Shown here piece by piece: positions 63,339-64,000 of a stretch of DNA of 64,000 nt. The notes below the pieces were generated by a model. That model was not told the DNA's origin. It searched no databases and saw nothing but the letters and a program-made list of their open reading frames with translations. The stretch's first letter is position 1. Each line of letters begins with the position of its first letter. Source of the stretch: Olivibacter domesticus (GTDB lineage Bacteria; Bacteroidota; Bacteroidia; Sphingobacteriales; Sphingobacteriaceae). The position numbers and the translations under genes are program-made. The DNA lies in the NCBI RefSeq assembly GCF_900109575.1, contig NZ_FOAF01000003.1, forward strand, positions 1-64,000, in the 5' to 3' direction.

Positions 63339-64000
63339 ATGAAAAGAAGCCATGTTATCTATCACATCTTGGTATGGCTTGTACTTGCAGCTCTATTGCT
63401 TTTAACCAGTGAAAATAAAACAAGTATTCCGCATATCACTTTTTATACCCTGTTCACACTTTCTAACATTACAATCTTTTACACTTCTTATTTTTTTATA
63501 TCCTCTTATTTCATTGGTAACAAACGATACTTAACGGGCTTAATCATTGCCTTTGTATTTACACTTACGATTGCTCTCATTAAACTAGCAATTGCTGTTT
63601 ACAATAGCGATATACTCATGCGCTATGGTGATAACTTGGAAAAAACCTTTACAAAAGGTGAATATTTTTCTTCTGCTATTATCATTACACTGTTCTTTAT
63701 GTTTTTAGGATATGGTTTTAGGCTGGCGTCCAATTCTTATCAGATGGAACAGGCTAGAAAAACGCTGGAAACCGAAAAATTAAATGCTGAGTTAGCTTTT
63801 CTTAAATCGCAGATTAATCCACATTTTCTTTTTAATTCGCTCAATAATATCTATTCATTAGCTTACCAAAAGTCTGATAAAGCGCCAGAAGCAATATTAA
63901 AACTTTCAGAAATCATGCGATATATGTTGTATGAAAGTAATGATGACAAAGTATCGCTAGAGGATGAGATAAACTATTTGGAGAATTACATAGATTTACA
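63339..64000 (+). CDS. LytS/YehU-type sensor histidine kinase (5' part, cut by window end)
   Basis: The frame opens with ATG at 63339 (MKRSHVIYHILVWLVLAALL) and stays open for 220 codons to the end of the window. Four hydrophobic segments (about residues 6-24, 34-55, 65-85, 120-137) are followed by a short coiled coil and the His-kinase motif FLKSQINPHFLFNSLNNIYS with His162. LytS-type kinases phosphorylate LytTR-domain response regulators, and in Bacteroidota the regulator gene usually follows directly. The C-terminal ATPase part lies outside the window, so the partner is not seen. Confidence 0.85.
   Translation, partial: MKRSHVIYHILVWLVLAALLLLTSENKTSIPHITFYTLFTLSNITIFYTSYFFISSYFIGNKRYLTGLIIAFVFTLTIALIKLAIAVYNSDILMRYGDNLEKTFTKGEYFSSAIIITLFFMFLGYGFRLASNSYQMEQARKTLETEKLNAELAFLKSQINPHFLFNSLNNIYSLAYQKSDKAPEAILKLSEIMRYMLYESNDDKVSLEDEINYLENYIDL

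Overview
The window is a chromosomal segment of a Bacteroidota bacterium, most likely a Sphingobacteriaceae (Pedobacter, Sphingobacterium or Olivibacter-like). The evidence is the SusC/SusD pair, lipoproteins with acidic residues after the lipidated cysteine, several Bacteroidota-only families (DUF2911, DUF4397, DUF2480, DUF6427, M56-TonB), type B succinate dehydrogenase, gene starts mostly lacking Shine-Dalgarno sequences, and repeated -7 boxes of the Bacteroidota form TAnnTTTG. No IS element, prophage, CRISPR array or rRNA operon is visible. The single tRNA is tRNA-Asp(GTC).

Layout. 1-4600: tRNA-Asp, a MATE efflux pump and the rplM-rpsI-rpsB-tsf translation cluster. 4600-12000 (minus): a ComM-like AAA protein, ffh, a DUF2911 protein, and a two-gene sugar module (GH123-like DUF4091 protein plus FucP/GluP-type transporter) with a LacI-type operator-like site upstream. 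12100-14400 (minus): an overlapping histidine kinase, DinB and hotdog-thioesterase operon. 14500-17000: gltX and rsgA, followed by a 308-bp structured repeat with terminal inverted repeats. 17300-20540: an S9 peptidase and frr. 20850-26090: the threonine operon thrA-thrB-thrC, preceded by a Thr/Ile-rich leader peptide and a terminator that form a complete transcription attenuator. 26100-30000: metG (TTG start), an LD-carboxypeptidase, DoxX and a 50-aa membrane protein. 29990-45090 (minus): a DUF4397 lipoprotein and a polysaccharide utilisation locus (susC, susD, a GH144-type endo-glucanase, a small secreted protein, GH43, GH3) with its own membrane-anchored propeller/Y_Y_Y/HTH regulator. The GH144 plus GH3 pairing suggests beta-1,2-glucan as the substrate.

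45100-64000: trhO, an LpxH-like phosphoesterase, a DUF6427 membrane protein, an envelope cluster (outer-membrane protein, LptC, PpiD-like PPIase, DUF2480, DUF3108, DUF3109), the protease HtrA, the sdhCAB operon, a BlaI/M56 signalling pair with two tandem operator-like dyads at the blaI promoter, an unannotated 58-aa membrane protein, and a LytS-type histidine kinase cut by the window end.

The most interesting material is non-coding: the thr attenuator, the 308-bp repeat, the tandem palindromes before the DUF3109 gene, the blaI operators, the large dyad upstream of susC, and a family of degenerate GTTATTxGTT/ACTCATA words scattered through intergenic DNA. All functional assignments come from reading motifs and remembered family features. 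No database search was run.
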